Assembly (NCBI RefSeq): GCF_002234535.1 | Contig: NZ_CP022521.1 | Location: forward strand, 2,418,001-2,482,000 | Direction: 5' to 3' | DNA from: Actinoalloteichus hoggarensis | GTDB lineage: Bacteria; Actinomycetota; Actinomycetes; Mycobacteriales; Pseudonocardiaceae | DNA: 64,000 nucleotides | Part shown: positions 49,626-59,264 of the stretch, in pieces | How positions within the stretch are numbered: position 1 is the first letter of the stretch | Layout: every line of letters begins with the position of its first letter | Translations under genes and position numbers: made by a program | The notes under the pieces: generated by a model | The model's input: only the letters and a program-made list of their open reading frames with translations | Told to the model about the DNA's origin: nothing | Databases searched by the model: none

Positions 49626-50482
49626 GCCGGTGGCAGCTGAGCCGGTGGCCGGAGTCGGTCCACGGCACGGTGAACGGCTGCGGGAGTGCCTGCCCACCGT
49701 CGGGCCGGGCCGTGCGCCGAGTTCTGCGGGAAGCACGGCCGGGTGCGGCGCCGCGTCCGGTTCCGGCCCGATGCGGGCTGAAGGCGGCACCGCGCTCGAA
49801 CCGCTTGGCCGATCACCGATCATCGACCCCGGACCCCGCGTCCACCACCAGCGCCGCACCCCGAGGCGGCCGCGGCGCCGCAGGATGGCCGCGGCGCCGC
49901 CGATGACCGCCGTACTCCGGGATGACCGCCGCGGCCCGGAAGGCTCGTCGCCGCCGAACCCGGCCCCGGTCGCATCTCGGCACGACACCGCCGTCACCCG
50001 CCTCGGCCTTTCGCCCGCCCGTCGTCACGCGCCGTGTGCCTGTGGAACCGCTCCGACCCCGGGCAGCAGGACCGGATGTCTGTGCCCGTGTGCACGGGTG
50101 CGCGGCAGTCGATCAAGGCAGGCGGTGGCATGTGGCGGGCCGGCTTGCCGAGCCGGCTCCGCGACGTCGACTCCACGACGCTGCCGCTCGTGCCGAGTCT
50201 CGATACCGTGACACACATGAAAGGCTCGATGATCGGCGAGTCGATCCGGGCTCGTACGTCGGTCCGCCGGGCTCGGACAAGCCGGCCCGGCACCGGCAGC
50301 GACCACGGGCGTGACGGCGAGTCGACTCCCCGCCTCGTCGAGCCGGTGCTCTCCGCGGGCATCATCGGTCGCCGTGGCCGTGCGGGAGGCCGTGGCCGCT
50401 CGTCCAGGCCCCGACGTTCCGCCGGGTCGCCGCCTCGACGACCCCGGCCTGCTCCGCGCGTTCCTCAGCCGGGGGTTCGCAC
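49626..50482. other. Gene-free stretch before the MobA-like gene
   Basis: About 860 bp. It opens with a 15-bp tandem duplication covering the eamA stop (GCTGAGCCGGTGGC, twice from 49621). No supported gene on either strand. The last 110 bp in one plus-strand frame read somewhat like protein (LDDPGLLRAFLSRGFAHD) but lack a start. Confidence 0.5.
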
Positions 50483-51661
50483 ATGACCGCGGAGATCGAC
50501 GGGCACTCGGATGTCGGGGAGCCGCCGATCGCGGCGATCGTGCTCGCGGGCGGCGGCGGACGTCGGCTCGGCGGCCTGCACAAACCCGCGCTGGAGGTGG
50601 CGGGACACACCCTGCTCGACCGCGTCCTGACCGCTCTGCGCGGCGTGCGGCCGGTGGTGGTCGTCGGCCCCGTCATTCCGACACGGACCGAGGTGTACTG
50701 GACGAGGGAGCAGCCGCATCGGGGCGGCCCGGTCGCGGCGCTGGCCGCAGGCCTCGACCGACTGGCCGAGGTCTCGGCGACGATCGGCGCGCCGGACGGC
50801 CCGACCACGGCCCGGCCGCCCGGTGCCGCCCGAGCCGACTCCGTCTCGACGCCCGGCGGTGATCCGGCCCCATCCCCGGCGGACGGTTCAGCCGCGGCGC
50901 ACGTTCGGAGCCCGGCCGCAGCAGGCGCCCAGGCCTCGACCCCGGCGGACGGTTCGACTGCGGTGGACGGTCGGGTCCCGGCCGCAGCACACGGCCAAGC
51001 TCTGGCCGCGGCGGACGGTTCAGCCGCGGCCCACGGCCGGGTCCCGCCCGCGGCACCTGCCCAAGCCTCGACCCCGCCGGCGGGTCCAGCCGCGGCGGAG
51101 GGAACGACGCCGGCGGACGATCAGGCTCCGGCTCCAGCCGCGTCGCACGATCGAATCGCCGCCCATGCAGAAGCCGCTACCCATGGTCGAGCCGGCGCGC
51201 ACGGTCGAGACCCGGCCCACGGCCGAGCCGCCGTCCACGGTCAGGCCCCGGCGGGCGGCTCAGCCGCACAAGATCGAGCCACCGCACCCGATCACGCCCA
51301 CGGCCGCAGCCACGGCCCGGCAGGGCAGGTGCTGTTGTACGCCGGGGACCAGGCCGTGCTCACCGCCGACACGGGGAGCCGGCTTCGTCACGCCCTGCGG
51401 GACAGGCCGGACGCGGCGGGCGCGGTGCTGGTCGACGAGACGGGCCGACGGCAATGGCTGATCTCGTGCTGGCGCGTGGCGGCGCTCCGCGCGGCGCTGC
51501 CGTCCCGCGTCGAAGGCGCCTCGCTGCGCTCGACGCTGGGTGCCCTCACGATCGTGGAGGTGATCGCGCGCCCCGAGGAGACCTGGGACGTCGACACGCC
51601 GGACGACCTACGGCGTCTCCGGGCGCGTGTCGACCCCGATACTGGAAGGCGCCCTCGGTGA
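50483..51661 (+). CDS. MobA-like nucleotidyltransferase split by a large repeat insertion
   Basis: A member of the MobA/molybdenum cofactor guanylyltransferase superfamily by its N-terminus: IAAIVLAGGGGRRLGGLHKP (residues 16-35, nucleotide loop), then GGPVAALAAGLDRLAE. A low-complexity block of about 183 residues (98-280; Ala, Pro, Gly, His, Asp) follows, in which 66-bp units repeat in frame. The fold resumes at GQVLLYAGDQAVLTADTGSR and ends with TWDVDTPDDLRRL, a typical MobA ending. The usual metal motif (A)AD(L/M)PFL reads AGDQAVL, keeping Asp only. The protein is 392 residues against about 190-200 normally. ATG 50483 lacks a clear ribosome site; activity is doubtful. Confidence 0.75.
   Translation: MTAEIDGHSDVGEPPIAAIVLAGGGGRRLGGLHKPALEVAGHTLLDRVLTALRGVRPVVVVGPVIPTRTEVYWTREQPHRGGPVAALAAGLDRLAEVSATIGAPDGPTTARPPGAARADSVSTPGGDPAPSPADGSAAAHVRSPAAAGAQASTPADGSTAVDGRVPAAAHGQALAAADGSAAAHGRVPPAAPAQASTPPAGPAAAEGTTPADDQAPAPAASHDRIAAHAEAATHGRAGAHGRDPAHGRAAVHGQAPAGGSAAQDRATAPDHAHGRSHGPAGQVLLYAGDQAVLTADTGSRLRHALRDRPDAAGAVLVDETGRRQWLISCWRVAALRAALPSRVEGASLRSTLGALTIVEVIARPEETWDVDTPDDLRRLRARVDPDTGRRPR
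50881..51144 (+). repeat. 66-bp in-frame tandem repeats inside the MobA-like gene
   Basis: Units begin with GGACGGTTC at 50881, 50947 and 51013, and a diverged unit starts at 51079. Each is 66 bp, so 22 codons are added per copy without frameshift. Conserved parts are the opening and GCCGC or GGTCCCG blocks. Similar but shorter HGR/HGQA-type repeats continue to about 51320. Confidence 0.85.
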
Positions 51662-51823
51662 CGATCTCCGTGCACCCGTGCGGGTGATCTTCACCGAACC
51701 CACACCGTCTGCGTGGTCTGCTCCGTCGGCCGGGTGGACACGGCGCACCCTGGCGTCCACAGGCGGGACACGATGGCGGAGACTGGCGTGCGTACGCCGT
51801 CCCCCGCGAGGAGGTTGTCGACA

Positions 51824-52906
51824 GTGACCGATGCCGGGCCCGCCGATCAGACAGTCGGGAGTCAGGTCCTCCACACGCCTGCCCGCGACGCGCAGCTTCT
51901 CGAACGCACCGTGTTCGAGGTCAAACGGGTGATCGTAGGCCAGGACCGGTTGGTGGAGCGGCTGCTGGTCGGCCTGCTGGCCAAGGGCCACCTTCTTCTG
52001 GAGGGCGTTCCCGGGGTCGCCAAGACCCTCGCCGTGGAGACGATCGCCCAGGTCGTGGGTGGTAAGTACTCGCGCATCCAGTTCACCCCCGACCTGGTGC
52101 CCGCCGACATCCTCGGCACCCGCATCTACCGGCAGGGCCGGGAGGTCTTCGACGTCGAACTCGGCCCGGTGGTGGCGAACTTCGTCCTCGCCGACGAGAT
52201 CAACCGTGCTCCGGCGAAGGTTCAGTCCGCGTTGCTGGAGGTGATGGCGGAGGGACACGTCTCCATCGGCGGCACGACCTTCCCCATGCCCAGCCCGTTC
52301 CTCGTCCTCGCGACCCAGAACCCCATCGAGAACGAAGGCGTCTACCCGCTGCCCGAGGCACAGCGAGATCGGTTCCTGTTGAAGATCCTCGTCGAGTACC
52401 CCTCGCCCGAGGAGGAGCGCGAGATCGTCTATCGGATGGGGGTGTCGCGCCCGGAGGTCCAGCAGGTGCTCACGCCCGAGGAGCTGATCCGGCTCCAGGG
52501 CGTGGCGTCGCGGGTGTTCGTGCACCACTCGCTCGTGGACTACGTGGTCCGGCTGGTCGTGGCCACCCGGTCGCCGGGAGACCACGGGCTCGCCGACGTC
52601 GCCGAGTGGATCGCCTACGGCGCCTCACCGAGAGCGACGCTGGGAGTGGTGGCCGCCGCCCGGGCACTGGCACTGCTGCGCGGCCGGGACTATGTGCTGC
52701 CGCAGGACGTGGTGGACGTCGCCTCCGACGTGCTGCGCCACCGACTCGTGCTGTCCTATGACGCGCTGGCCGACGGGGTGCCGGTCGAGCACATCATCAA
52801 CCGTGCCCTGCAGACCGTGCCGCTGCCGCAGGTCTCGGCACGACCACAGCCGCCGAGCGGAGCACCCGGCATGCCCGCCCCGGCGGGAGCACCGGGACAC
52901 CCGTGA
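51824..52906 (+). CDS. moxR: MoxR-family AAA+ ATPase
   Basis: Chaperone-like ATPase that acts with von Willebrand A proteins on envelope or enzyme-maturation targets. About 360 residues: Walker A EGVPGVAKT, Walker B VLADEINRAPAKVQSALLEV, sensor ATQNPIENEG, and arginine finger region LPEAQRDRFLLKI. GTG 51824 is supported by GAGGAGG nine bases upstream; ATG 51773 would add 17 residues. The proline-rich end (PSGAPGMPAPAGAPG) is likely disordered. Its stop overlaps the DUF58 start (GTGA). Gene order moxR-DUF58-VWA equals Rv1479-Rv1481. Confidence 0.95.
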   Translation: MTDAGPADQTVGSQVLHTPARDAQLLERTVFEVKRVIVGQDRLVERLLVGLLAKGHLLLEGVPGVAKTLAVETIAQVVGGKYSRIQFTPDLVPADILGTRIYRQGREVFDVELGPVVANFVLADEINRAPAKVQSALLEVMAEGHVSIGGTTFPMPSPFLVLATQNPIENEGVYPLPEAQRDRFLLKILVEYPSPEEEREIVYRMGVSRPEVQQVLTPEELIRLQGVASRVFVHHSLVDYVVRLVVATRSPGDHGLADVAEWIAYGASPRATLGVVAAARALALLRGRDYVLPQDVVDVASDVLRHRLVLSYDALADGVPVEHIINRALQTVPLPQVSARPQPPSGAPGMPAPAGAPGHP

Positions 52907-53934
52907 CCGGGCAGTCGAGCGGTGACTCCGCAGCCCCCGGCCCGCCCCGGGAGTACCACGCCGGGCTCGGCGGTACGCCGCGGACCGCCGAGGAGCCCTC
53001 GCCCTCGGAGCGCAGACCCGCGTGGGCGCCGCCCACGCTGAGCGGTGGCCGGATGGAGGCCGGCCTCCGCATGTTGGAGCTCAGCGTCCGAGGCAGGCTC
53101 GACGGACTCTTGCAGGGCAACCACCTCGGGCTGGTGCCCGGGCCCGGCAGCGAACCCGGCGAGGCGCGGCTGTACCAGCCGGGCGACGACGTTCGGCGGA
53201 TGGACTGGGCCGTCACGGCACGCACCACCCAGCCGCACCTGCGTGAGACTGTCGCGGATCGGGAGCTGGAGACCTGGCTGGCGATCGACCTGTCGGCGAG
53301 CCTCGACTTCGGCACCGTCCACTGTGAGAAGCGGGATCTCGTCGTGGCGGCGGTGTCCGCGGTGTCCCACCTCACCCGAGGCGGCGGCAATCGGGTCGGC
53401 GCCGTCGTGTCCACCGGCTCGCGGCTGACCCGCATCCCCGCCCGGGGCGGGCTGCCGCACACCCGAGGACTGGTCCGCCGCATCGCCCAGACCCCTCGGG
53501 CCGCCGAGGGGGAGCGAGGCGACCTGGCCACCGCGCTGGAAGAGCTGCGCCGACCACCACGGCGACGAGGCCTCGCCGTCGTGATCTCCGACTTCCTGGG
53601 CCCGTTGCACTGGCAGCGCTCGCTGCGCGCGCTCTCCCTCCGCCACGACCTGATCGCCATCGAGGTGATCGACCCCCGAGACATCGAGCTGCCCGACGTC
53701 GGGACGGTCGTGCTCGCCGATCCCGAGACCGGACGTCAACGCGAGGTCGAGACGACGCCGCTGCTGCGCCGCGAGTTCGCCGCCGCGGCCGATGCCCACC
53801 GACAGGAGGTGGCGATGGGGCTGCGCCGCGCCAACTGCGCGCAGCTCACGCTGCGCACCGATTCCGACTGGGTGGCGGACATCGTCCGCTTCGTCGTGTC
53901 TCGCAAGCGCCGCTGGTCGGGAGGAGTGGCCTGA
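52903..53934 (+). CDS. DUF58-domain protein of the MoxR operon
   Basis: A 343-residue protein with the DUF58 signature YQPGDDVRRMDWAVTARTTQ and a vWA-like fold after it (WLAIDLSASLDFG with DxSxS, later VVISDFLGPLHW). The first 40 residues are Pro/Ser-rich and disordered. No membrane helix, which is typical of this member. It overlaps moxR by four bases and shares a base with the next gene, so the three are translationally coupled. Presumed role: substrate adaptor for MoxR. Confidence 0.92.
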   Translation: MTGQSSGDSAAPGPPREYHAGLGGTPRTAEEPSPSERRPAWAPPTLSGGRMEAGLRMLELSVRGRLDGLLQGNHLGLVPGPGSEPGEARLYQPGDDVRRMDWAVTARTTQPHLRETVADRELETWLAIDLSASLDFGTVHCEKRDLVVAAVSAVSHLTRGGGNRVGAVVSTGSRLTRIPARGGLPHTRGLVRRIAQTPRAAEGERGDLATALEELRRPPRRRGLAVVISDFLGPLHWQRSLRALSLRHDLIAIEVIDPRDIELPDVGTVVLADPETGRQREVETTPLLRREFAAAADAHRQEVAMGLRRANCAQLTLRTDSDWVADIVRFVVSRKRRWSGGVA

Positions 53935-54905
53935 TGCCGTCGTTCTCGCTGCGCGGCTTCGTCGGGCCGTGGTGGTTCCTGCTCCTCGTGGTCGTCGGCC
54001 TTCTGGTGGTCGGTTATCTGGTCGCCCTGCGCCGTCGTCGCCGCGACACGCTGCGCTTCGCGAACCTCGAACTGCTGGAGAAGGTCGCGCCCGCCCGTCT
54101 TCGACGACGCAGACACCTGGCCCCGGTGCTGCTCGGCGTGTCGCTGGTGTTCTTGACGATCGGCATGGCCGGGCCGACCTCGGAACAGCGGGTGCCCCGG
54201 AATCGGGCCACCGTGATGCTGGCCGTCGACGTCTCGATGTCGATGAACGCCACCGACATCGACCCGAGCAGACTGGCCGCGGCCAAGGCCGCCGCGACGA
54301 GCTTCGTGTCGGACATGACTCCCGGGGTGAACATCGGACTCGTCTCCTTCGCGGGCTCGGCCACCGTGCTCGTCCCGCCGACCACCGAACGCGACACCGT
54401 CACGCAGTCGATCAACGGGCTGGCCGTCGCGGAGGCCACCGCCACCGGAGAGGGCATCACCGCCTCACTCGCGGCCATCGACACCTTCGGCAACGTCGTC
54501 GGCGGCGCCGAGGGACCGCCGCCCGCCCGGATCGTCCTGATGACCGACGGCAAGAGCACCGTCGGCATGGACGAACTCGTCGCCGCCCAGGACGCGGCGG
54601 ACCGGGAGATCCCCATCTCCACGATCTCCTTCGGCACCGATCTGGGACAGGTCGAGATCGAAGGCGAGCGCATCCCGGTGCCCGTCGACGACGTGACGAT
54701 GCGGGAGATCGCCGAGATCTCCGGCGGCGAGTTCCACAAGGCGGCCAGCGCCGAGGAACTGCGTCGCGTGTACGACACCCTCGGCGAACAGATCGGCTAT
54801 CAGGTCGAGCAGGTCGACGCCTCCCGTCCGTGGTTCGTGCTCGGCACCATCACGGCGTTGCTGGCCGCCGCGAGTTCGCTGCTGATCAGTCAACGTTCCC
54901 TCTGA
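53934..54905 (+). CDS. Membrane-anchored von Willebrand factor A protein (BatA-like)
   Basis: A 323-residue protein: two N-terminal membrane helices (WWFLLLVVVGLLVVGYLVAL; HLAPVLLGVSLVFLTIGMAG), an exported-side or cytoplasmic vWA domain with the MIDAS motif AVDVSMSMNATD and a second metal element MTDGKSTVGMDE, and a C-terminal helix (WFVLGTITALLAAASSLLIS). This is the BatA layout and equals Rv1481. The ATG shares a base with the DUF58 stop. Last gene of the moxR operon; fabG follows after 113 bp. Confidence 0.93.
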   Translation: MPSFSLRGFVGPWWFLLLVVVGLLVVGYLVALRRRRRDTLRFANLELLEKVAPARLRRRRHLAPVLLGVSLVFLTIGMAGPTSEQRVPRNRATVMLAVDVSMSMNATDIDPSRLAAAKAAATSFVSDMTPGVNIGLVSFAGSATVLVPPTTERDTVTQSINGLAVAEATATGEGITASLAAIDTFGNVVGGAEGPPPARIVLMTDGKSTVGMDELVAAQDAADREIPISTISFGTDLGQVEIEGERIPVPVDDVTMREIAEISGGEFHKAASAEELRRVYDTLGEQIGYQVEQVDASRPWFVLGTITALLAAASSLLISQRSL

Positions 54906-55018
54906 ACAAATCGGGTCCGCTCCTGCGGTCGACGGTCGTGCGTAGGGCCGCGGGACCCACCCGCTAGCGTTGCCACCGGCGCCGGAGCAGACGCCGGCAC
55001 GGAACAGAGGAGCTCTAG

Positions 55019-55723
<705 letters not shown>

Positions 55724-56281
55724 GGACCCGAGCCGCAGACTCGACGCCGCGAGACCGGCGTGCCCGGCCTACCGGCTCCGACGATGACGAGCCGCCGCGG
55801 GCGGTCGGTGATCGGCCCGACGACTCGACCACCGAGTCTGTCGCCGCCGATCGGCCGCGGCGGGCACGACGCCGTGACCGCCCCCGTGTCGTCGGAGTCC
55901 GGCCGCCGAAGCCCGACCGCGCTGCCGAAGGAGGCGACGCGGTCGCCGGTCGCCGGTACCGGGATCGAGCGCCCGAGCGGCAGGCATCCGGCTCCGCCCC
56001 GGACGACTGCCGTCCCCGTTGTCACGGGTCGCCGGTGACCGTCGGCGTTCGCGCACCCGAGACCTACCCGTGCGCCCCGGCGCCGAGGCGAACCGGTGTC
56101 GGCACGGCGGCGCCCCGAACCGAGCCTTGCGCGCCAGGCCGGCCGCGGGCGACCGTCGGCCGCCGCAGGACCGAGGCCGCGCGGATCGACGGCCCCGTGA
56201 GCGGCCGTCACACCCGCCCGCCGACGAGGCCGCCCGCCTCTCCACCCCGACCATCCCCGTACGGCATCAAGGAGGAATGAA
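55724..56281. other. Unusually long gap between fabG and inhA
   Basis: 558 bp without a supportable gene. In mycobacteria these two genes lie within about 20 bp. No terminator or promoter consensus is clear; the last bases carry the inhA ribosome site AAGGAGG. Confidence 0.5.
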
Positions 56282-57049
56282 GTGAGCGGACTGCTCGAAG
56301 GCAAACGGCTGCTCGTGACCGGTGTCATCACCGACGCCTCGATCGGCTTCCACGTCGCGAAGATCGCCCAGGAACAGGGCGCCCAGGTGGTGCTCACCGG
56401 TTTCGGTCGGATGAGCCTCGTGCAGCGGATCGCGGGAAGGCTCCCGCGGCCCGCCCCGGTGATCGAACTCGACGTGACGAACCAGGAGCACCTGGACACC
56501 CTGGCCGACCGCGTCGGCGAGCACGTCGACGGACTCGACGGCGTGGTCCACTCGATCGCGTACGGGCCGCCGTCCTGCCTCGGCGGTGACTTCCTCGAAG
56601 CGCCGTGGGAGGACGTGTCCACGGCGGTCGAGGTCTCGGCGTACTCGCTGAAGTCGCTGACCGTCGCCGTGCTCCCGTTGCTGTCGGCGGGCTCGTCGGT
56701 CGTGGGCATGGACTTCGACGCCCGACAGGCCTGGCCCGCCTACAACTGGATGGGCGTGGCCAAGGCCGCGTTGGAATCGACCACGCGATACCTGGCCAGG
56801 GATCTCGGGCCCCGACAGATCCGCGTCAACCTCGTCTCGGCGGGCCCGGTGCGGACCATGGCCGCCAAGTCGATTCCCGGCTTCGTCGACCTGGAGCAGG
56901 GCTGGTCGGGCCGCGCACCGCTGGGCTGGGACGTCGAGGACGCCACGCCGGTCGCGAAGACGGTGGCGGCGGTGCTCTCGGACTGGCTGCCGGTGACCAC
57001 CGGTTCCATGGTGATGGCCGACGGTGGTTTTCACGCGGTCGGCTTCTGA
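56282..57049 (+). CDS. inhA: NADH-dependent enoyl-ACP reductase InhA
   Basis: Reduces trans-2-enoyl-ACP in the FAS-II cycle. 255 residues, the InhA/FabI short-chain dehydrogenase variant: GVITDASIGFHVAKIAQEQG (cofactor loop), VVHSIAYGP (Ser91, the counterpart of isoniazid-resistance Ser94), and PAYNWMGVAKAAL with Tyr154 and Lys161. It lacks the mycobacterial insertion near the substrate loop (GFVDLEQGW is shorter), as expected for a short-chain enzyme. GTG 56282 has AAGGAGG about 7 bases before it. Pseudonocardiales lack mycolic acids, so it presumably serves ordinary chain elongation. Confidence 0.96.
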   Translation: MSGLLEGKRLLVTGVITDASIGFHVAKIAQEQGAQVVLTGFGRMSLVQRIAGRLPRPAPVIELDVTNQEHLDTLADRVGEHVDGLDGVVHSIAYGPPSCLGGDFLEAPWEDVSTAVEVSAYSLKSLTVAVLPLLSAGSSVVGMDFDARQAWPAYNWMGVAKAALESTTRYLARDLGPRQIRVNLVSAGPVRTMAAKSIPGFVDLEQGWSGRAPLGWDVEDATPVAKTVAAVLSDWLPVTTGSMVMADGGFHAVGF

Positions 57050-57253
57050 GACCGCCGCTCACTCGGCGCCGTCGGCACTCCGGGAGGCGACCTCGGGCAC
57101 CCCGGCGGCCTCGGCCGTCGGGCGGGTCGCGGCGGGCGTGGTCTCGGATCGGCCACGTCGATCGCCGAGGTGCCGACCGCGCGTACCTCGGCGACGCCGG
57201 GGCCGACGGCCGGAGCGAGCGACTCTCGGCTGCCGGTCCGGTATCCGGCCGGA

Positions 57254-57724
57254 TGTCGGGCACTGGAGTCAGCTGATCGGACATGACTCCATCTTCGAAC
57301 GCTCGTTCGATGTCGGCAAGATCTCGATCGAGTGGATCTCGGCCGCGGCCGACCCGGACCTGAAGCAGGCCGCGGTCGTGGGACGCCTCGACCTGATCGG
57401 GCGTCACGTGCTCCGGAATCGTGAACTCACGCCGGAAGGCACCGGTGCGGATCTCCTCGGCGATGCGGTCGTCCTTCTTCGTCTCTCGCGCCTCGCGCCC
57501 GCTGCCGCTGATCGACAGCCTGCCCTCGGAGGCCTCCACAGCCACATCGGAATCGATGTCCACGCCGGGCGGTTCGAGGGTGATGAGGACGCCGTCGCCG
57601 TCGCGGCCGCCCACCGCGGCGGGCGTCGGCGGCCGGGCCGACCCGGCGGGGGCACGAGGCCTGCGCGGACCCGCTGAGCGGTCGTCGGGAACAACCGGTG
57701 TCTGATCAGCCGCTATCCGTTCAT
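57254..57724 (-). pseudogene. Hsp20/alpha-crystallin small heat-shock gene, apparently broken at both ends
   Basis: The minus strand encodes a small heat-shock core: GDGVLITLEPPGVDIDSDVA, LSISGSGREARE, then IRTGAFRREFTIPEHVTPDQ and ASHDRGLLQVRVGRG. The only ATG near the start (57724), beside GGAGGAGG, is in the wrong frame and meets TAG after three codons. The heat-shock frame has no ATG, GTG or TTG at the right distance. Downstream the frame has no stop for another 430 bp and runs antisense into inhA with arginine-rich nonsense. The simplest reading is one frameshift near the start and another, or a lost stop, after about residue 150. A sequencing error is possible. Confidence 0.6.
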
Positions 57725-57810
57725 GCCTCCTCCGTGCCCGCGCAAGCACTCGCGTGATCCACGTCGGGGGTGCCGTTCGTCGCGCAGGACGGCGGGGCGA
57801 CAATGGCCCG

Positions 57811-58899
57811 GTGACCGACGAGCTCATCGACTTCGACGCGGTGCTTCTGCTGTCCTTCGGCGGTCCGGAGGGCCCCGAGGACGTGCGTCCCTTCCTGGAG
57901 AACGTGACTCGCGGCCGGGGCGTGCCGCCCGAACGGCTCGACGAGGTGGCCGAGCACTACTTCCACTTCGGTGGGATCTCGCCGATCAACGAGCTGAACC
58001 GGGACATCATCGACCGGCTCCGGATCGAACTGGATCGCCTCGGCCTCGATCTGCCGATCTATTTCGGCAACCGCAACTGGCACCCGATGGTGGAGGACAC
58101 CGTCGAGCGGATGACAGGCGACGGCGTCCGGCGTGCGCTGGTGTTCGCGACCAGCGCCTACGGCGGTTATTCGGCCTGCAGGCAGTACGACGAGGACATC
58201 CGCCGTGCTCGGGAGGCCGTGGGGGAGACCGCGCCCGAACTCGTCAAGCTACGGCAGTTCTTCGATCACCCGTTGTTCGTGGCCGCCGCCGCCGACGGGG
58301 TGCGTCGTGCCTTCGCCGAACTGCCGAGCGATCAGCGCGAGCACGCGCGGCTGGTGTTCACCGCCCACTCCATCCCGGAGGCCGCCGACGCGGCGGCGGG
58401 CCCTGCCGAGGACGGCGGCCATCTGTACTCCCGGCAGGTCTTCGAGGCGGCGCGGCTGGTGGCCGCCGAGCTGGGCGTCGCCGAGCACGACGTGGTGTGG
58501 CAGTCCCGGTCCGGCCCGCCGCAGGTGCCGTGGCTGGAGCCGGACATCGTGGACCATCTCGACACGCTCTACTCCGCGAACACGCAGGCCGTGGTGGTCT
58601 GCCCGATCGGTTTCGTCAGCGACCACCTCGAGGTCGTCTGGGATCTCGACGCCGAGGCGAGGGAGCGAGCCGAGGAGCTGGGCATGGGATTCGCCCGTGC
58701 CGCCGCGCCCGGCACCGATCCGCGGTTCGCGGAGCTGATCGGCGAGCTGATCCGGGAACTGGTCGAGGGAGTTCCGGCCCGCCGACTCTCTGCGTTGCCC
58801 GCGGTGGGCTGCACGGTCAACGGCGCATGGTGCGCGACGAACTGCTGTGCGCCCGGCCGCAGGCCCGTCAGTTCGGAGCCTGTCACGGTCGACGCCTGA
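57811..58899 (+). CDS. hemH: Ferrochelatase (coproporphyrin III type)
   Basis: Inserts iron into the porphyrin in haem synthesis; actinobacterial enzymes act on coproporphyrin III. 362 residues: [53 protein letters not shown] and [12 protein letters not shown], which contains the catalytic His. The C-terminus keeps four cysteines ([17 protein letters not shown]), the pattern for a [2Fe-2S] cluster. GTG 57811 matches the usual N-terminus ([12 protein letters not shown]). It follows inhA as hemZ does in mycobacteria, with the broken heat-shock gene inserted between. Confidence 0.95.
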   Translation: MTDELIDFDAVLLLSFGGPEGPEDVRPFLENVTRGRGVPPERLDEVAEHYFHFGGISPINELNRDIIDRLRIELDRLGLDLPIYFGNRNWHPMVEDTVERMTGDGVRRALVFATSAYGGYSACRQYDEDIRRAREAVGETAPELVKLRQFFDHPLFVAAAADGVRRAFAELPSDQREHARLVFTAHSIPEAADAAAGPAEDGGHLYSRQVFEAARLVAAELGVAEHDVVWQSRSGPPQVPWLEPDIVDHLDTLYSANTQAVVVCPIGFVSDHLEVVWDLDAEARERAEELGMGFARAAAPGTDPRFAELIGELIRELVEGVPARRLSALPAVGCTVNGAWCATNCCAPGRRPVSSEPVTVDA

Positions 58900-59264
58900 C
58901 GGGTGCGTCCCGGATCCGCGGCCCGCGCGACGGCGCCTCGCCCGCCGTCGCGGCGCCACGGCGAGCCGTCTCCCGGGGGACCCTGGCGACCCCGTCTCCG
59001 GCCACCCGCGCGGCGAAGAGATCGTGGAGGTCGTCGACGACGGACGACGCGGGGCGGTCGGCGGCCGGGCGCGATCACGGACGGGCAGGGGTGCGCCGCC
59101 CGGTTCTACCGCGGTACCGAGTGGAGACGACGAACCAGGCCCTGCGTGGGCCCGGTCGGTCCACGCAGGCCGGACCTCGACCGAGAACCGCCCGAAGCGG
59201 CCCGGCCGCGGCGGCGAACTCCGGGTGATCGCCCTCGGACGTCCGACGCGGTCCGAGCGCCGAC
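58900..59264. other. Gene-free convergent region
   Basis: 365 bp between hemH and the next minus-strand gene. No gene, terminator or repeat could be supported. Confidence 0.5.

Noticed and set aside
50311-50482. Protein-like stretch just before the MobA-like gene
   Set aside because: Only about 38 residues look coding, there is no start with a ribosome site, and no stop separates it sensibly from the next frame.
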